Source: Oscheius dolichura (Eukaryota > Nematoda > Chromadorea > Rhabditida > Rhabditidae). Taken from it: DNA of 64,000 nt. Each line of letters begins with the position of its first letter. The first letter of the stretch is position 1. The stretch covers positions 6,572,001-6,636,000 of the forward strand of contig OW051496.1 in NCBI GenBank assembly GCA_932521035.1, in the 5' to 3' direction. Of this stretch, positions 1-9,274 are shown one piece after another. The position numbers and the translations under genes are program-made. Under the pieces are notes generated by a model that ran no database searches, had not been told where the DNA came from, and saw nothing but the letters and a program-made list of their open reading frames with translations.

Positions 1-22
1 TTACAGTGAGAGACGTCTTCAG

Positions 23-1493
23 GTGACATCAACACGGCCGCCGATCCACCAATTTACTATCCTCCGGTATCCCAGTGCTCGTAAGTCCCGTTTCTGCCAA
101 GGTGACACTCTGTTCAGTTGCCTCACCTCCACAGTTTGGCTGGATGTCGTCTTCCTTTTCGACGCCTCGAAAGCCACCGGTCAGAATAATCTCAACAACA
201 TGTGGGGCTTCATTGCCTCCATGCTGGACTTTTACACTGTACAAAAGAGCGGGTACACGGGTAATGTGAGTGTTTACTCGAGGATTAGGTTTGGGCGAGA
301 TCTCGCCTCGTCTCGCTTAGCGAGACGGGCCTCCCCCTTGTCTCGCGCAAGCCTGTGGAGTATGCCCCAGAGACCGTCTTTTTTTCAGAATTTCTATACC
401 CAAGTAGGGATAGTCACCTACGGAAACCAGGCCTCCGTGTTCAAGCCGCTGGGATCTATCAATCTTGACGACATCGACGGTATCTACAGTCTCCCGTACT
501 CCGGCGATCAGCTAACAAATCTCGAGCAGGGCCTCATAACGGCCAAGGCGCAACTGGACGGCAGTGCCCGCCGCCCCAATGCCAGACAGGTGATCGTGGT
601 CATGGCTATGACCTACAACCCAGAAGGTGTCAACTCTCCTCAGAACACGGTCACTACCATTAAGGAAGACGGAGTCGTTATCATCACTTACAGTAAGGCT
701 GGCTCGGTGGGGTAGGAGAAGACATTTCAGACTATATCCCATCGCATGGTGGAGCTCCTGCTCAGGGACTGGCGGGGATCGCCTCTCCCGGCTATTTCTT
801 CATTACTGGGAACAACGGCACCGTAGACGACATGAACCAGGCCTTGTGTGATGGTAGGGAGACTGTCCTCCACCGGTAATAATAATTCATTTCAGCCAAC
901 TGCTTCTGTCCCATGAATTTTTACAATTACGAGCCGGATTCGAATTCATCCAATAGACAACTTCCCACAGGCGGTAAGGCCACCGTTCTCTGTCCATTCT
1001 GACACGTTCAATTTCTTTATAAAATTCCCTGTTGCTAATCGGTATTCCTCGTCCGCTTTCTGTTCCCAACAAGAGACGTATTGTCTGCCCGCCTTCTGTC
1101 TAATCCTCCTCCATTATAGGCTGCTACATGGTCGTCCCGCTTGTCTCAAACCATCGCCTCGCCAGTGTTCGATGTAATTCTAACAATAATGGCACTCTAG
1201 CCACTGACCAGGATGCGAGCAAGACCAATTTCCTTGCCAACCTTTTCTACGGCTCAGAGCCTTTTTGGATAGGGCTCAATTACGACACCCAGAATAAGAG
1301 GTGGCAGTGGCCGGACGGCAATCTCCTTCTGGCCAATGACTACCAGCCTTGGGCCGGCGGTAAGCCGTACGACGGAAACGATGCAGTGGGCGTCTTTGTA
1401 ACGAACCAGACTTGGCAGATTACGGATCCCCGCAATGGCTATTGTTACATTTGTCAATCTTCACCCTGTGGTTCCACACACTATTGTGATTAG
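23..1493 (+). CDS. Secreted VWA plus C-type lectin protein, copy A (5' end outside window)
   Basis: Secreted adhesion or immune-type protein: a von Willebrand A domain followed by a C-type lectin domain, a layout known from the nematode clec family. Exons read as 23-80, 118-265, 389-692, 731-853, 896-973 and 1120-1493, all joining in frame. The VWA part starts at VWLDVVFLFDASKATG; the MIDAS motif is degenerate (DASKA, second Ser replaced), while the later TNLEQGL Thr is kept. A Cys-bearing linker (CDGANCFCP) precedes the lectin, which begins GCYMVV and has WIGLNYD and a final C-x8-YC tail. AATAAA lies at about 1497. The signal peptide exon must be left of base 1, as copy B has one. Domain assignment is firm; ligand and Ca-binding are unknown because no EPN/QPD-like triad is seen. 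Confidence 0.85.
125..593 (+). repeat. Near-identical duplicated tract shared with 2063-2531
   Basis: About 470 bp including an intron is almost identical to 2063-2531, with only a handful of substitutions and one 1-bp indel noticed. Sequence outside the tract (signal and linker exons, 3' half of the VWA exon, lectin exon) is clearly more diverged. See findings. Confidence 0.85.
294..326. repeat. Intronic palindrome and hairpin built on GTCTCGC/GCGAGAC
   Basis: In the third visible intron of copy A, a perfect 14-bp palindrome (294-307, GGCGAGATCTCGCC) is followed at 310-326 by 7-bp inverted arms GTCTCGC / GCGAGAC around a TTA loop. The same structure is in copy B at 2232-2245 and 2248-2264, and a further GTCTCGC follows near 340. 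Confidence 0.85.
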
Positions 1494-1804
1494 TCAATAA
1501 ATATTTACTAATCTCTTGCTGGGAGCCATCCTCTCCCTAGACTACCAGCCTTTGAGGCTGTCTCCCCCAAGGCGACCACCAGAACAAGCCACTCTTCCGC
1601 ATGAAGCATTTCAGCGCTTCCCATTCAAGTTGACGACGAGGCGGAGTCCCAGTGAAGCCTCTTTTGAATTTACTCTCTAGTCTGTTCAAGAGTGCCTATA
1701 GTCCATCTTTCTCCCCCCAGGATCCTTGAAGTATTCGGCTGACATTGACTAATTAGGGTACAGTCATCTTGGCCGATAACGGAGCATTTCCGAACAGAAT
1801 GGCC

Positions 1805-1811
1805 AGATAAG
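1805..1811 (+). promoter_or_regulatory. GATA-type site (AGATAAG) upstream of copy B
   Basis: AGATAAG lies about 30 bp before the start codon at 1842. In nematodes WGATAAG sites are bound by intestinal GATA factors such as ELT-2; use here is inferred from its recurrence before neighbouring secreted genes. Confidence 0.45.
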
Positions 1812-1841
1812 GGAAGAAGTGCCCCAGCACATTTCGTGGGA

Positions 1842-3411
1842 ATGGATCCGTTGCTTCTCTGCCTATTGATCCTGGCCTCGGTTTGGGGAGTGAATGTTCA
1901 CGGTAGGTGCCAATAGTCAGACAGTAATATTTTTAGAGCCCAATCCCAAATTCTTAGTCGCCGCCTCCGCGACGGCCACTTCGACCCAGCCACTGCCGCC
2001 TGCCTCCCAATGCACGTAAGTCTTTTTTTGGTGGCGTGGGTAGGGACCTTCTCAGGTGCAACACCTCCACAGTTTGGCTGGATGTCGTCTTCCTTTTCGA
2101 CGCCTCGAAAGCCACCGGTCAGAATAATCTCAACAACATGTGGGGCTTCATTGCCTCCATGCTGGACTTTTACACTGTACAAAAGAGCGGGTACACGGGT
2201 AATGTGAGTGTTTACTCGAGGATTAGGTTTGGGCGAGATCTCGCCTCGTCTCGCTTAGCGAGACGAGCCTCCCCCCTTGTCTCGCGCAAGCCTGTGGAGT
2301 ATGCCCCAGAGATCGTCTTTTTTTCAGAATTTCTATACCCAAGTAGGGATAGTCACCTACGGAAACCAGGCCTCCGTGTTCAAGCCGCTGGGATCTATCA
2401 ATCTTGACGACATCGACAATATCTACAGTCTCCCGTACTCCGGCGATCAGCTAACAAATCTCGAGCAGGGCCTCATAACGGCCAAGGCGCAACTGGACGG
2501 CAGTGCCCGCCGCCCCAATGCCAGACAGGTGATCGTGACCATGGCTATGACCTACAACCCGAGCGGGGTCAATGCTCCCGAGGAAGAAGCCACCACCATT
2601 AAGGAAGACGGAGTCGTTATCATCACCTACAGTGGGTGTTTTCCGAAAACCTAAATAATGACACTTTAGACTATATCCCATCGCATGGTGGAGCTCCAGC
2701 CCAGCAGTTGGGCGGGATCGCCACCCCTGGCTACTTCTTCATGACGGGGAGCAATGGCACCGTCGACGACATGAACCAAGCCCTGTGTGATGGTAGGGAG
2801 GAGACTGTCCTCCATTGGGAATAGTCCATTTTAGCCAACTGCTTCTGTCCTCAGAGTTACGCGATGTATTCAACGGGATCCGTTAGACAGCTGCCAACGG
2901 ATGGTAAGCCTTTCCATTCTCTTTCTATCCTGGCCCATGGCCCATCCCCAGTCTCCACCCCCTGCTTTGACCTATCCGTTTCTGATCGTCCACGGAAAAT
3001 CAGTAAACGTCATCCATTATAGGATGCTACACGAACAATCATATCGACATAAATCAACGTGTGTGTATCAATAATTGTAAACAAAATAATGGCACTCTAG
3101 CCACCGACACGGATGCGAACAAGACCAATTTCCTTGCCACCTTTTCTCCTGACCAAGGGGGCACGTCTTTTTGGATAGGGCTCAATTTCGACCCGCTGAA
3201 CCAGAGATGGCAGTGGCCGGACGAGAGCCCCCTCCTGGCCACTGACTATCAGCCTTGGGCCAGCGGTACTTCCCACGACGGGAGTGCGTCTCAGACGGGC
3301 GTCTACGTTACGCCCCAGCAAACCTGGCAGAGTACCGATCCCCGCAGTAGTTATTATTGCGTTTGTCGACTCCCCGCATGTGATTCAACTAACTATTGTT
3401 ACTCAGAATAA
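1842..3411 (+). CDS. Secreted VWA plus C-type lectin protein, copy B
   Basis: Complete paralogue of copy A. Exons: 1842-1902, 1937-2015, 2056-2203, 2328-2631, 2670-2792, 2835-2903, 3023-3411, all phases matching. Starts MDPLLLCLLILASVWG, a clear signal peptide, then a Ser/Thr/Pro linker, then VWA (VWLDVVFLFDASKATG, degenerate MIDAS) and a C-type lectin domain from GCYTNN with FWIGLNFD and a C-terminal CDSTNYC. The stop codon overlaps an AATAAA signal (about 3407-3412). A further lectin exon with the same intron phase lies downstream at 3456. Role by family: secreted pathogen-binding or gut lumen protein; this is inference. The start is the only ATG giving a signal peptide in phase with the next exon. 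Confidence 0.88.
2232..2264. repeat. Second copy of the intronic palindrome/hairpin
   Basis: Same palindrome (2232-2245) and hairpin (2248-2264) as at 294-326, inside the intron 2204-2327 of copy B. Confidence 0.85.
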
Positions 3412-3455
3412 AGCTTCCCTCTTCCTTATAGGTCTTGCCAAGACTGCCTTTTCAG

Positions 3456-3829
3456 GCTGCTACTGGCCGGTGTCCCTGCAGAACTCGTTCTCCTACGCCT
3501 CGTACTCCTGCAATACGCACAGTGGCGCCTTCCTGGCCAAGGACGAGTCCGCGAACAAGGCTCGCTACCTCGCGAGCAAGATGCCCGGGGCCTCGTTCTA
3601 CATTGGTCTCACCTTCGACAAAATTGACCGAGCCTGGAAGTGGATGGACGGCAGCCCACTGGGTGACTATCGTCCCTGGATCCAGGGGACGCCGACAAAT
3701 GGCCAGGCTCCCTACACTAGTGTCACTGTCAACCCCGACGGGCTGTGGGTGCCGACTGATCCCCGTTCGCCGTACTTCTACAGTATCTGCCAGAAAGTAC
3801 CCTGCTCCACCAGCAACTATTGTTGGTAG
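3456..3829 (+). CDS. Orphan or alternative last exon encoding a third C-type lectin domain
   Basis: An intact exon preceded by TTTTCAG opens GCYWPVSLQNSF and codes one full lectin domain: FYIGLTFDKIDRAWKWMDGS, a YRPW motif, and C-terminal CSTSNYCW before a stop. It lies 45 bp after the stop of copy B. No VWA exons or signal peptide occur between. Its acceptor phase is identical to that of copy B's own lectin exon (G split 1|2), so the donor at 2903 could join to either exon. Either this is an alternative terminal exon of copy B or the remainder of a third gene. The open frame argues for use; no clear AATAAA was seen close behind it. Confidence 0.6.
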
Positions 3830-3907
3830 AGGAACTGTAGATAATGAACATCGCTATCAGGGACTGACTTCTTGTTGTTTCTTTTGGTTGCGTTCGTTTT
3901 CAAGAAG

Positions 3908-4136
3908 TCAAAGGCTATAGATCTTCTTGGCCATCTTGTGACCGTAGCCGGAGGATGGACGAGCAGCCAGGAGATCTTCCAGGGAATTGCCAGCGAGAAG
4001 CTGATCGGGAGATCTGCCGAATACTGCCCTGGTACAGAGTTTATCATGGTTGCACTGGAGAGGACAACTTCCTGGCGAGCGGACTGTTCCCCTCGTCCCT
4101 ATCACCGAAAGTCAGGGAAACTAACAGCAGCACTGT
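3908..4136 (-). CDS. Possible last exon of a small unidentified gene
   Basis: Weak call inside the 517-bp gap between the lectin exon and the next + gene. On the - strand an acceptor TTATCCAG at 4137 opens a frame with a Cys cluster (CPLQCNHDKLC) followed by a charged tail with LEDLLAARPSSGYGH and KMAKKIYSL before TGA at 3908. A matching donor (GAG|GTGAGT at about 4177) exists, but no convincing first exon with ATG was found. I do not recognise the family. The + strand also has an open frame here, so this may be non-coding. Confidence 0.22.
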
Positions 4137-4323
4137 CTGGATAAAAGCGCAATACCGTCTGCCTTCTTGACTCACCTCGCCCGTTAAAATTATCAGGTGT
4201 TGGGGAAAGAGCAATTTACTCGAATCTTATAGCTTTTTTGACGGGGACACACCCCTTTTTGGGAGGCTCCACCTCGCCGAAATTAGCATCACTTCTCATC
4301 CCGAACAGTTCCCTTCAGCTCGT

Positions 4324-4330
4324 CTTATCT
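4324..4330 (-). promoter_or_regulatory. GATA-type site (CTTATCT) before the VWA-only gene
   Basis: CTTATCT, the complement of AGATAAG, is 16 bp before the ATG at 4347. Same motif class as at 1805, 5659, 7957 and 48068. Confidence 0.4.
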
Positions 4331-4346
4331 CCTCCATTCTGCAATC

Positions 4347-5657
4347 ATGTCCGGCCACTTCGTGCTTCTTTCCATTTTTTTGCTCGCAGCTAAGAGTTTG
4401 GGTAAGTCAGCTCATTTAGGGGGGCATCCCCGGGGGAGGATAGAAGTCTTGGTAGTTCGAGGTGAGGAGCAGGAGCTGCTGATAAGAGGAACATTGAAAC
4501 TGACAGGAGGCTGCGCCCTTTTGTGCTTTTGGCAGGCACGTGGGACACCGCCCAGAGATGCCTTTGGAGGGACCTCCCGGCGCCTCGTTTGGCATACTTT
4601 GTTTTAGTGACGGCTAACAGTATAAAGGACAACGGCTATTTTGCAGATATGGTTTAGAAATTTGAACTCGTGTGACTGCTGTCTCCCGATTAAACCGTAA
4701 AACAACGTCAAGGATACTGTGACTGTGAAGGCGACTGTACACAAGATAGCGAGCAATGATATCATGGACCGGGGGATGATAATCAATAGATAATGAGCAG
4801 GGACATGGCGGGAAAAATAGACCAGAACCACCGGAAGCATTCAATATCCTCTCACTTTCAGCCGATTCCACCTGTCCTTCTCAAGGCGGCGCCTACGCCC
4901 TCTGCGACACTACCGTACTCTACATTTTGGACACCAGCACAGATCTCCCGAACGCGGACATCGAGACGGAATTCGACTGGATCCGATACCACATCGTGCC
5001 GGGAACGGCTTGGGGAACTTCCCAGAAGGTAGAGCAGGTGGCCAGCCGACTACGGTGTTCAGTTGGCTCTAATCTCCTACGGGACGGGCAATGTGGCTAG
5101 TTTCATCCCCACGGGCGAGAGGACCAAGGCCTGTGCCCAGCTGAACTCCCTCGAGGTCTCCTACGAGGGACTGGGCAGCGACAATGTCACCCTCCTGGCC
5201 ACCATCAAGTCCGTCGATCTCTTCTACAAGGACACCGTCAACAACATGGTCCTCTTCTCCGCGTCCAAGTGGGTGGCTGTCCCCTGTCCAAAATCATCTT
5301 TAGAGACCGGACCGACATCAACGCGACTGGCGACTACATCACAGCCAACATGGCCACGAAGCACTTCACCGTCATTGCCATGGACGGAGCCGACTTCTCG
5401 GTAGAGGCATCGACGTACTGTTCATTCCGTTTCAGGGCTTCCCCGCTACCGTAGTCTACAATGTCAGTTCGCTGGCGCAGTCGCCCCCCAATCTGGCCTC
5501 GTGTATCATTAAAAATGCCTGTAACCAGGGCGATGACTGTAGGTTCGCTCCCCTTTCAAGTGCTCGACTGTCCCCATTAGAGTTGGACATGAAATTTAAT
5601 GTCTCCCATTACTGTCCAGATATCGCTGGGCGGTTCTCAACTTTCTTGAAGACGTGA
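4347..5657 (+). CDS. Secreted VWA-type protein without a lectin domain
   Basis: Starts MSGHFVLLSIFLLAAKSL, a signal peptide ended by a 460-bp intron (4402-4861). Further exons 4862-5028, 5063-5268, 5304-5400, 5436-5538 and about 5620-5657 join in phase. The mature part begins DSTCPSQGGAYALC and has LYILDTSTDL, which fits the first VWA strand and a DTSTD metal-site variant; later IKNACNQGDD adds Cys. About 210 residues in total. There is no C-type lectin exon before the next gene at 5730. The last intron (5539-5619) is optional: reading through it stays open to the same stop. Likely a divergent relative of the flanking VWA-lectin genes; function unknown. Confidence 0.7.
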
Positions 5658-5658
5658 T

Positions 5659-5665
5659 AGATAAG
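5659..5665 (+). promoter_or_regulatory. GATA-type site (AGATAAG) before the third VWA-lectin gene
   Basis: TGATAG and AGATAAG overlap at 5655-5665, about 65 bp upstream of the ATG at 5730 and immediately after the stop codon of the preceding gene. Confidence 0.4.
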
Positions 5666-5729
5666 CTTTTTTACGATCCCCCTCCCCCTCCACCGGCTCC
5701 TCGCCATTAGTTCGAGGTGCTCCCCAGCC

Positions 5730-7355
5730 ATGCGGTTCCTAGTCTTTCTCCTTGTCGTCTCCTCCGCCTTGGGGGCCAGTGTTCAACGACAAAACGACGA
5801 CTACTGGGACACTACCGGTAAATCATCTTCTTTTTTGCACCCCTTCCCTTCCTCCCTGTCGAGCACTTGAAAGGGTCCTAGCACGAAAAGGTGCAGACAA
5901 CGGACCCTTTCAGGCAACATCTTCGGAGCCACCGATGCTCCCGTCTATTTCCCCACCACTACTCAGGCAGCGCCTACGGCCGCCACCACCCTAAGTGAGT
6001 TTGTAGGCAGTACCGAGTACACTATCTCTTCTTCTTCTTCTACAGGAGCCGCAACACTACCTCCGCCTATATTTACAGCTGGCTACACCGATGCACCACT
6101 CACCTCGGCACCTGCGACTGGGTCTCCTGGAACTAACCTTGCCTGCCAGTGAGTACTCACCTAGAGGAGGATGCCCGCCCCTTCCAGGTGCAACTACCAG
6201 CAAGTCTGGCTGGATGTCGTCTTCCTCTTCGACGCGTCGTCCGCCACCGGGGAGGACGGCCTCGACACCATGTGGGGTCTCGTCGGTACCATGGTCGACT
6301 TCTTCAACATCCAGAGGACCGGCTACGTGGGCACTGTGAGCCCCTCTGCCATTCTGTAACAGAAAAGAGGATTCAGAACTACACTACCAGAGTGGGTATC
6401 ATCACCTACGGTAACAAGGCTAGTGTGTACAAGCCGCTGGGAAGTGTGAACAACAACGACTTGGATAACATCCTGGCCCTGCCCTTCAACAACGAGGCTA
6501 ACACGAACCTCGAGGCCGGCCTGCAGGCGGCCAACTCCGAATTCCAAGGACCCAACGCCAGGAAGAATGCCATGCGAGTGATCGTCGTCATGGCCGCCAC
6601 CTACAACCCCAGCGGAGTCACGGCTCCCCAGGCTGTGGCCAAGACTTTCATCGAAGACGGAGGAATCCTCATGGTCTTCGGTAAGCCCTGTCCTTTCTAA
6701 TGGGGAAGATATCCTGCAGACTTCGTGCCCAGCCACGGAGAGGCCGCCCCCATCCTCCAGCAGATCGCCTCGCCTGGCTACTTCTTCTCCACCACCCTCG
6801 GCAGCTCCTACACCGATCTGATGCAGGCATTCTGTGACGGTGAGCGGGTAATTTAAATAGAGATAACTGGGTGTTCAGCCAACTGCTTCTGTGCCGTCAA
6901 TTACGCCATCTACTCCAAGAGCTTGCGAGGATACCCGACCCAAGGTGACCGTCCCCCTTCTCCGAGACAGACCCTTTCCAGGCTGCTACCTCGGAAGTCC
7001 CATCACCACCAACTACCGCCTGGCCAGCAACAAATGTTCCATGTTCAACCACGGATTCCTGGCCTTCGACGATAGCTTCTCCAAGAGCTCCTTCCTGGCC
7101 GCTCAGCTACCGGCCGGCTCCACCTTCCTCATCGGCTTGAGCTACGACTCCGTCTACCGCCAGTGGGTGTGGAGCGACGGTAGTGCCCTCGGCAACTACG
7201 CCCCCTGGGTGGGAGGCTCTACCCCCAACGGGGCCAACGGAGCCACCTGTGCCTACGTGAACAGCAATCAGCAATGGGTGGCCACCGACTGTCGAAACGG
7301 ATACTATTACGTCTGCGAGACCCCCGCCTGCGACTCCGTCCACTACTGTCCATAA
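5730..7355 (+). CDS. Secreted VWA plus C-type lectin protein, third gene
   Basis: Complete gene of nine exons: 5730-5817, 5914-5994, 6046-6148, 6188-6335, 6377-6680, 6720-6839, 6879-6944, 6982-7355. Starts MRFLVFLLVVSSALGASV (signal peptide), then a Thr/Pro/Ala-rich linker of about 65 residues that is longer than in copies A and B, a CQCNY entry to the VWA domain (VWLDVVFLFDASSATG; TNLEAGLQAAN), a CDGANCFC linker and a lectin domain from GCYLGSP with FLIGLSYDSVYRQWVWSDGS and final CDSVHYCP. Intron positions match copies A and B, so all three are paralogues, but this one is diverged along its whole length and lacks the intronic palindrome. (Eight exons are listed; the signal exon counts as the first.). 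Confidence 0.88.
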
Positions 7356-7399
7356 AGTTATCCTCTTGTTATCCTCGATCATTTATTCACTGGTCCTTC

Positions 7400-7914
7400 C
7401 TACGTGCAAAAACTGATTCTATGGCAGAGTTCCTCGGCGAACTTCTGCTCCTCCTTCGGATTGTTCGACTGCCGCATGAAATGGTCGATCCTCCCCTGAA
7501 ACGAGCTGCTTGCTCTTCTCTCCGCTCACCTTGACTACGACTCTGCAAGTGACCTGGGCCAGGGGTACGAAGATCTTGCTCAGGAATCCCTCACAGGCGG
7601 AGAGGACGGTCTCCTCGTTGACTTTCTGTCAGCTGACTGATGATTATAAGAGAATAGCTTACAATTTCGCCATCTACCAGGTCGACATTGTCGATGGTGA
7701 CATCTAGGCAGAGCTGGCAGCGGTAGTGTTCAAATATCTCCTGAGGGGTACCCGTTAGGGGCACTCGCGGTGATTTCGTCGCATTCTTCTGGGCTTCGAT
7801 AGGACTCTTCTGAAATAAAAATGAAGCAGGGGAGAGGAGACTTACCTTTGGAGGGAGGAGGTGAACGGCCTCCGATAGGGAGAAGTACGAAACGAGTAGA
7901 AACAGGGCCCTCAT
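7400..7914 (-). CDS. Secreted saposin-like protein (SPP/caenopore type)
   Basis: Small secreted protein with one saposin B domain. Exons on the - strand: 7914-7846, 7809-7663, 7625-7530, 7495-7400. Starts MRALFLLVSYFSLSEAVHLL (signal peptide). The domain has the six-cysteine pattern: CQLC, then SACEGF, TCRVVV, and CHRISFC at the end. AATAAA (as TTTATT, 7382-7387) follows the stop. In nematodes such proteins are intestinal, membrane-active antimicrobial or digestive peptides; here that is inference from family. The next gene is convergent (VWA-lectin, stop at 7355). A TATA-like CATAAAG and a GATA site lie 30-48 bp upstream. Confidence 0.85.
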
Positions 7915-7943
7915 CTCCGCGTCCCTCCCCGCGCCGAGCCCCT

Positions 7944-7962
7944 CTTTATGCCCTCGCTATCA
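7944..7962 (-). promoter_or_regulatory. GATA site plus TATA-like element of the saposin-like gene
   Basis: On the - strand TGATAG (7962-7957) is followed by CATAAAG (7950-7944), about 30 bp before the start codon at 7914. No TTTCAG-type acceptor precedes the ATG, so transcription probably starts locally rather than from an upstream operon gene. Confidence 0.45.
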
Positions 7963-8049
7963 AGGACTCGTGTCCTTTTGGAAATAACAATCACATCTCT
8001 CTTTATTACACGTCACAATAAGCGAAGACTACGAATATTTACAGAATGA

Positions 8050-9274
8050 CTAGAATCGCCGTGTGGGGAACCTCCTTCCCCAGCCGATGTTCCTCAGGCT
8101 CCGTGCGCGGACATAGTTCGGGTCGCCGAGAAATTTTTTCTCCGGATCGACAAATTCTTCATCTTTTCTGTAGCCGACCTCGTCGGGAAACGATAAGATG
8201 CATTTGGTATTTCCAAATTTGGGTCCATAGTGACCTGCCCAAAATTGGCCATCTTTTCCCTGGCTGAAGATCGCGATTACTCGTATCCCTGCCGGATATT
8301 CAGTGAATTCAAAGGACACCGTTTCCCAGGCTTGGCCACCTGAAAAGAACGGTCAGATAGAGTGAAAAGTGCCTCTCGCCTGTCCACTGCGCCCATTGTT
8401 TCTTCTGGTGTTGGAACCTCGGCAGGAGGACATTCCGGTCGAACTGTTCGTTTTCCTTTAGCAGCTGCACCACAATCTCGTAATTGGCGGCACAATCGCG
8501 TCTACACATCTGCATCTCACTCACGGTTATCTTCGGCCGGATCTTATCCATAACCCAGTCCTAAAAACTCTCTCGACATCTACAACTGTATGCGCACCTC
8601 CACTCCAAAGTCTCTCAGTCGTATGTAGTGGATCCGTCGACACCAGTCATAGCTCGTGGTCAGGCAGACTGGAATCTCCGGGTGGAGCGGGGCTTGAAAC
8701 TCATTTAACATCTCATCTGTTTCTAGTTTGAACCTGAATAAATGTGTTAAAATAAGAAACAGAGCTATACCCGTCACCGCCGTGCTCTAATTCCATATAG
8801 GGAAGCTGCTCCAGCCTTTGAATAGTATCGTCGACTCTCAAAGGACGAACCAGATTCGTATAGAAGGGACGATAACGGTATATCCAACGGTAGTTTATGT
8901 CTACACTTTTAAATGATACAAAAGAAAGAAATCTCACTCGGTGTAGAATTTGAAGTAGAAGGCCCGTATTCTCGATGATTCAATATGAAACGTCTCCAAT
9001 TTTTAGGAGGCAGCGGAACATCCTCATCTTCACACTTTAGAAGCCAAAAAGATGAGGAACTTAGAATTGTGTGGAACAGTTTGCAACTCTAAAAGATATT
9101 TTCCCATTCTCAAGAAATACTTACCTTGTAGAGTTGCTCAAGAGTGTTGTAGTCACAGCGAAGGAAAATGCACATCCAGAAATCTGGACCGTACTGGTTA
9201 AAATCCAATAGAGGACGGCCGTTTTTAGACTTGGAAGGAGATGACTGCTTTTTTATCCACTTGAGGACATCCAT
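8050..9274 (-). CDS. F-box protein with FBA (F-box-associated) domain
   Basis: Substrate adaptor of an SCF ubiquitin ligase. The first exons give an F-box-like stretch (DFWMCIFLRCDYNTLEQLYK, then SCKLFHTILSSSSFWLLKC). The rest is an FBA domain as in FBXO2/6/44: YRPFYTNLVRP, ELEHGGDG, TSYDWCRR, VSEMQMCRRDCAANYE, and the signature GQFWAGHYGPKFG. In vertebrates this domain binds N-glycans or unfolded glycoproteins. Between the F-box exon and the exon reading IRAFYFKFYT the frame does not join cleanly (near 8960-9000): either a tiny intron I cannot place, or an indel in the sequence. AATAAA on the - strand is near 8007-8002. Sequence shifts from AT-rich at the 5' end to GC-richer at the 3' end. 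Confidence 0.75.
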
